From contig CAMNHD010000072.1 of assembly GCA_946538875.1 (NCBI GenBank), positions 1-7,333 on the forward strand: DNA of 7,333 nt, in the 5' to 3' direction. The first letter of the stretch is position 1. Every line of letters begins with the position of its first letter. Under the pieces are notes generated by a model. That model was given only the letters and a program-made list of their open reading frames with translations. It did no database searches and was not told the DNA's origin. Position numbers and translations under genes: made by a program. The DNA is from an uncultured Treponema sp. (GTDB taxonomy: Bacteria; Spirochaetota; Spirochaetia; Treponematales; Treponemataceae). Positions 5,668 to 7,333 of this stretch are shown in pieces.

Positions 5668-6921
5668 TTACACGCGGTCAAGGTTGATGTTTGCGTGCAT
5701 TCCGCATTTTCTGTAGCTGTCCATCTCTGTGCTGATTCCATGCTTTTTGTTCAGTTCGTAGAATCCTTTGGTCAGGCGCACATAGTAATCCAGTGACGGA
5801 GTTTTCTGATTGAAGAAGATGGAACCCGGCACCACATTCCAGACATCATGCTTGAGGCCTACGCCGTGGGATGTAAGTTCTTCTCCCTGTTCAAAGTCTG
5901 CGGCAAGGGCTTCGTCTTCTGTCTTGAATCCGCCTGGAGTTGCAAGTTCAACGCCACTTACTATTCCTGTGTTGACCTGTCCCTTTCCGAAAATCTCCAC
6001 TGCATTGTAGAGCCTGTTCTTCCATTCCTTGTAGGGAATATAGGCAGCTTTTCCAGGACATACCCAGTTGAAGACTTTTTCGTCGAATACTTCAAGGTCT
6101 GTGGTGTAGCTTGAAAGGCCTGTCTCGTTGTAAAGGCGTTCCAGCTGGCGGCGGCTCATTGCGGTGCTGTTCACCTGGCTTGGGAAACGGCGGGTTGAAA
6201 TTACGCTGCCGATTGCCTTGAGTCCCTTGATGTAGGCTTCAAGCTCATCGTCAAGAAGTTCGTCTCCGCTCAGTATGCTGCCTCCGGTAAGAATCACGCC
6301 TGTGTAGCGACCCTTTTCCTTTGCAATTTCCACTGCGACTTCGGCAAGGTCGTCAAAGTTTATCTGTTCGGTGGGAAGTCCCTTGAACTTGGCTCCTGCT
6401 GCTCCGATACCGCAGTACTTGCAGCCCTGTCCGCCTTTGTCCCAGAAGTGGCAGTATTTGTTCACATCAACGGTAAAGCGCTGAGGACGTCCTGTGACAA
6501 CTGTTTCCATAAGTGTTCCGCGGCTTGTTCTTTTGCCGTAGAACTTTGGCTTTTCCCAATAGAAGACTTCTTCTATCACTGTGTCCTGGTCAACAAGGAC
6601 AGTCTTTCCGTCGACCACATCAACTGTGTAAGGGTCTCTCTTGTTCTGGGTGCGCTTGTCACTTGCGAATGAAAAGTTTGTGACTATGCTTGTTCCGTCG
6701 CGCAGAAGCAGTGAGCCTGGAGCGACTTTGCCTTCCTTGTATGTTTTGACCTGATGAATTTCCGGGTTTACTTTTGCCAGTGCGGCGTCTGTGTATTCAA
6801 CACCTCTGCGCTGGACGTCCAGCTGTGTGATGATAAAACGTGATACGTCAGGATACTTCTTTATGATTTCCTGATAACTCTCTTCCTTTTTTCTCCATTC
6901 TGAGTCGATTCCGTCTGCCAT
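5668..6921 (-). CDS. Radical SAM protein of unrecognised family
   Basis: A 417-residue soluble protein. I read it as a radical SAM enzyme from the cysteine cluster C157-x9-C167-x2-C170 (YCHFWDKGGQGCKYCGIG), followed by VILTGGSIL (209-217), which sits where the SAM-binding GGE-type motif belongs after beta strand 2. Residues 1-150 form a long N-terminal region before the barrel, with no motif I know. Further cysteines are C287 (WVCPGKAAYIP) and C406 (KCGMH); the latter is near the C-terminus. Such enzymes use a [4Fe-4S] cluster to cleave SAM to a 5'-deoxyadenosyl radical. The reaction is unknown. AAGGAG lies 6 nt before the ATG. The gene leads a tight operon with a split-barrel protein and a sulfonate-type ABC importer, and it follows metK, so the context is SAM and sulfur metabolism. 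The cluster spacing is not the common CX3CX2C. Confidence 0.85.
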   Translation of the reverse strand: MADGIDSEWRKKEESYQEIIKKYPDVSRFIITQLDVQRRGVEYTDAALAKVNPEIHQVKTYKEGKVAPGSLLLRDGTSIVTNFSFASDKRTQNKRDPYTVDVVDGKTVLVDQDTVIEEVFYWEKPKFYGKRTSRGTLMETVVTGRPQRFTVDVNKYCHFWDKGGQGCKYCGIGAAGAKFKGLPTEQINFDDLAEVAVEIAKEKGRYTGVILTGGSILSGDELLDDELEAYIKGLKAIGSVISTRRFPSQVNSTAMSRRQLERLYNETGLSSYTTDLEVFDEKVFNWVCPGKAAYIPYKEWKNRLYNAVEIFGKGQVNTGIVSGVELATPGGFKTEDEALAADFEQGEELTSHGVGLKHDVWNVVPGSIFFNQKTPSLDYYVRLTKGFYELNKKHGISTEMDSYRKCGMHANINLDRV

Positions 6922-6931
6922 GGTATTCTCC
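6916..6931 (-). promoter_or_regulatory. Translation start box of the radical SAM gene, copy of the one at 5635
   Basis: GGAGAATACCATGGCA is identical to the start box of the split-barrel gene. Here the Shine-Dalgarno extends to AAGGAG, 6 nt before the ATG. Confidence 0.7.
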
Positions 6932-6959
6932 TTAGATTGTCTGCTGTTTGTAGTGCCAC

Positions 6960-7009
6960 AAAAACCGGGGCTGTGCTGGATCTTTTCCCAAAAGGTGGCA
7001 CAACCCCGG
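6960..7009 (-). terminator. Intrinsic terminator after metK, possible attenuator for the operon
   Basis: CCGGGG (6965-6970) pairs with CCCCGG (7004-7009) and TGTGC (6972-6976) with GCACA (6998-7002) around one mismatch. The stem then continues as an inner ATCTTTT/AAAAGGT helix with a CCC loop. On the minus strand it is followed by TTTTT (6960-6964). It lies 30 nt after the metK stop and only 38 nt before the ATG of the radical SAM gene. No promoter is visible in those 38 nt, so the next operon either uses a weak promoter near here or depends on read-through from metK. Confidence 0.8.
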
Positions 7010-7039
7010 CGGATGAACTGTATTTTTTAAATAATTTTT

Positions 7040-7333
7040 TTAAAGTGCTGCCTTGATGGCTTCCACCTTGTCCAGCTTTTCCCAAGTGAAGTCTGCATCG
7101 CTGCGGCCAAAGTGACCGTAAGCGGCAGTCTTTTTGTAGATTGGACGGCGAAGGTTGAGTGATTTGATGATTGCTGCCGGGCGGAGGTCAAAGACCTTGT
7201 TTATGATTTCAACAATCTTTGCATTGCTGACAGTCCCGGTACCGAATGTGTCGACTGCGATGGAAACAGGACTTGCCACACCGATTGCGTATGCAATTTC
7301 AATTTCTGCGCGCTTTGCAAGACCTGCCGCGAC
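7040..7333 (-). CDS. metK: S-adenosylmethionine synthetase, C-terminal end (cut by window edge)
   Basis: The last 97 codons of metK are present; the 5' part lies beyond the right edge. The enzyme makes S-adenosylmethionine from methionine and ATP in the cytoplasm. The visible part begins [18 protein letters not shown] and continues through VDTFGTG, then [19 protein letters not shown] and DFTWEKLD, which is the conserved C-terminal domain of bacterial MetK with its near-universal YGHFGR segment. It ends at TAA (7040-7042), followed by a strong terminator. Nothing indicates truncation apart from the window boundary. The neighbouring radical SAM enzyme would use its product, and the nucleosidase at 1512-2228 would recycle what is left. 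Confidence 0.96.
   Translation of the reverse strand, partial: VAAGLAKRAEIEIAYAIGVASPVSIAVDTFGTGTVSNAKIVEIINKVFDLRPAAIIKSLNLRRPIYKKTAAYGHFGRSDADFTWEKLDKVEAIKAAL

Noticed and set aside
6922..7039. SAM riboswitch between metK and the radical SAM gene
   Set aside because: The gap is 118 nt and is largely filled by one long hairpin. I find no multi-branch junction or conserved SAM-box sequences.
1..7333. Mobile element, CRISPR array, tRNA or rRNA
   Set aside because: No transposase, integrase, regular direct repeats, or tRNA or rRNA signature sequences are visible on either strand.

Overview
The window reads as a chromosomal segment of an anaerobic bacterium with moderate GC. A spirochaete, perhaps a treponeme, is my best guess, from the style of the lipoprotein signal (LLPSC, serine just before the cysteine) and the general look of the proteins. 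Nothing here proves the taxonomy. There is no sign of an insertion sequence, phage gene, tRNA, rRNA or CRISPR array.

Layout: positions 1-190 hold a good sigma70-type promoter and a leader of about 115 nt that ends in a terminator-like hairpin. This leads into a plus-strand MATE-family efflux pump (191-1555). Everything else is on the minus strand and reads right to left: the 3' end of metK (S-adenosylmethionine synthetase, cut by the right edge), a strong hairpin terminator, an unrecognised radical SAM enzyme, a small split-barrel (FMN-binding type) protein, a three-gene sulfonate/nitrate/taurine-type ABC importer (lipoprotein, permease, ATPase), a 59-residue YezD/DUF2292 protein, and a 5'-methylthioadenosine/S-adenosylhomocysteine nucleosidase. 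The nucleosidase and the efflux pump converge and overlap by 44 bp.

How the genes fit together: the five genes from 6921 down to 2569 are separated by only 9 to 27 nt and look like one operon, with the YezD gene 55 nt further on. The theme is organosulfur and SAM chemistry. metK makes SAM, the radical SAM protein would consume it, and the nucleosidase can remove SAH, methylthioadenosine and 5'-deoxyadenosine. The ABC importer belongs to a family whose known substrates include sulfonates, and YezD proteins are, as I recall, often beside sulfur-assimilation genes. The operon has no recognisable oxygen-dependent sulfonate monooxygenase (SsuD/TauD type). A working hypothesis is that the radical SAM protein and the split-barrel protein form an oxygen-independent route for using an imported sulfur compound. 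The substrate and reaction cannot be read from the sequence.
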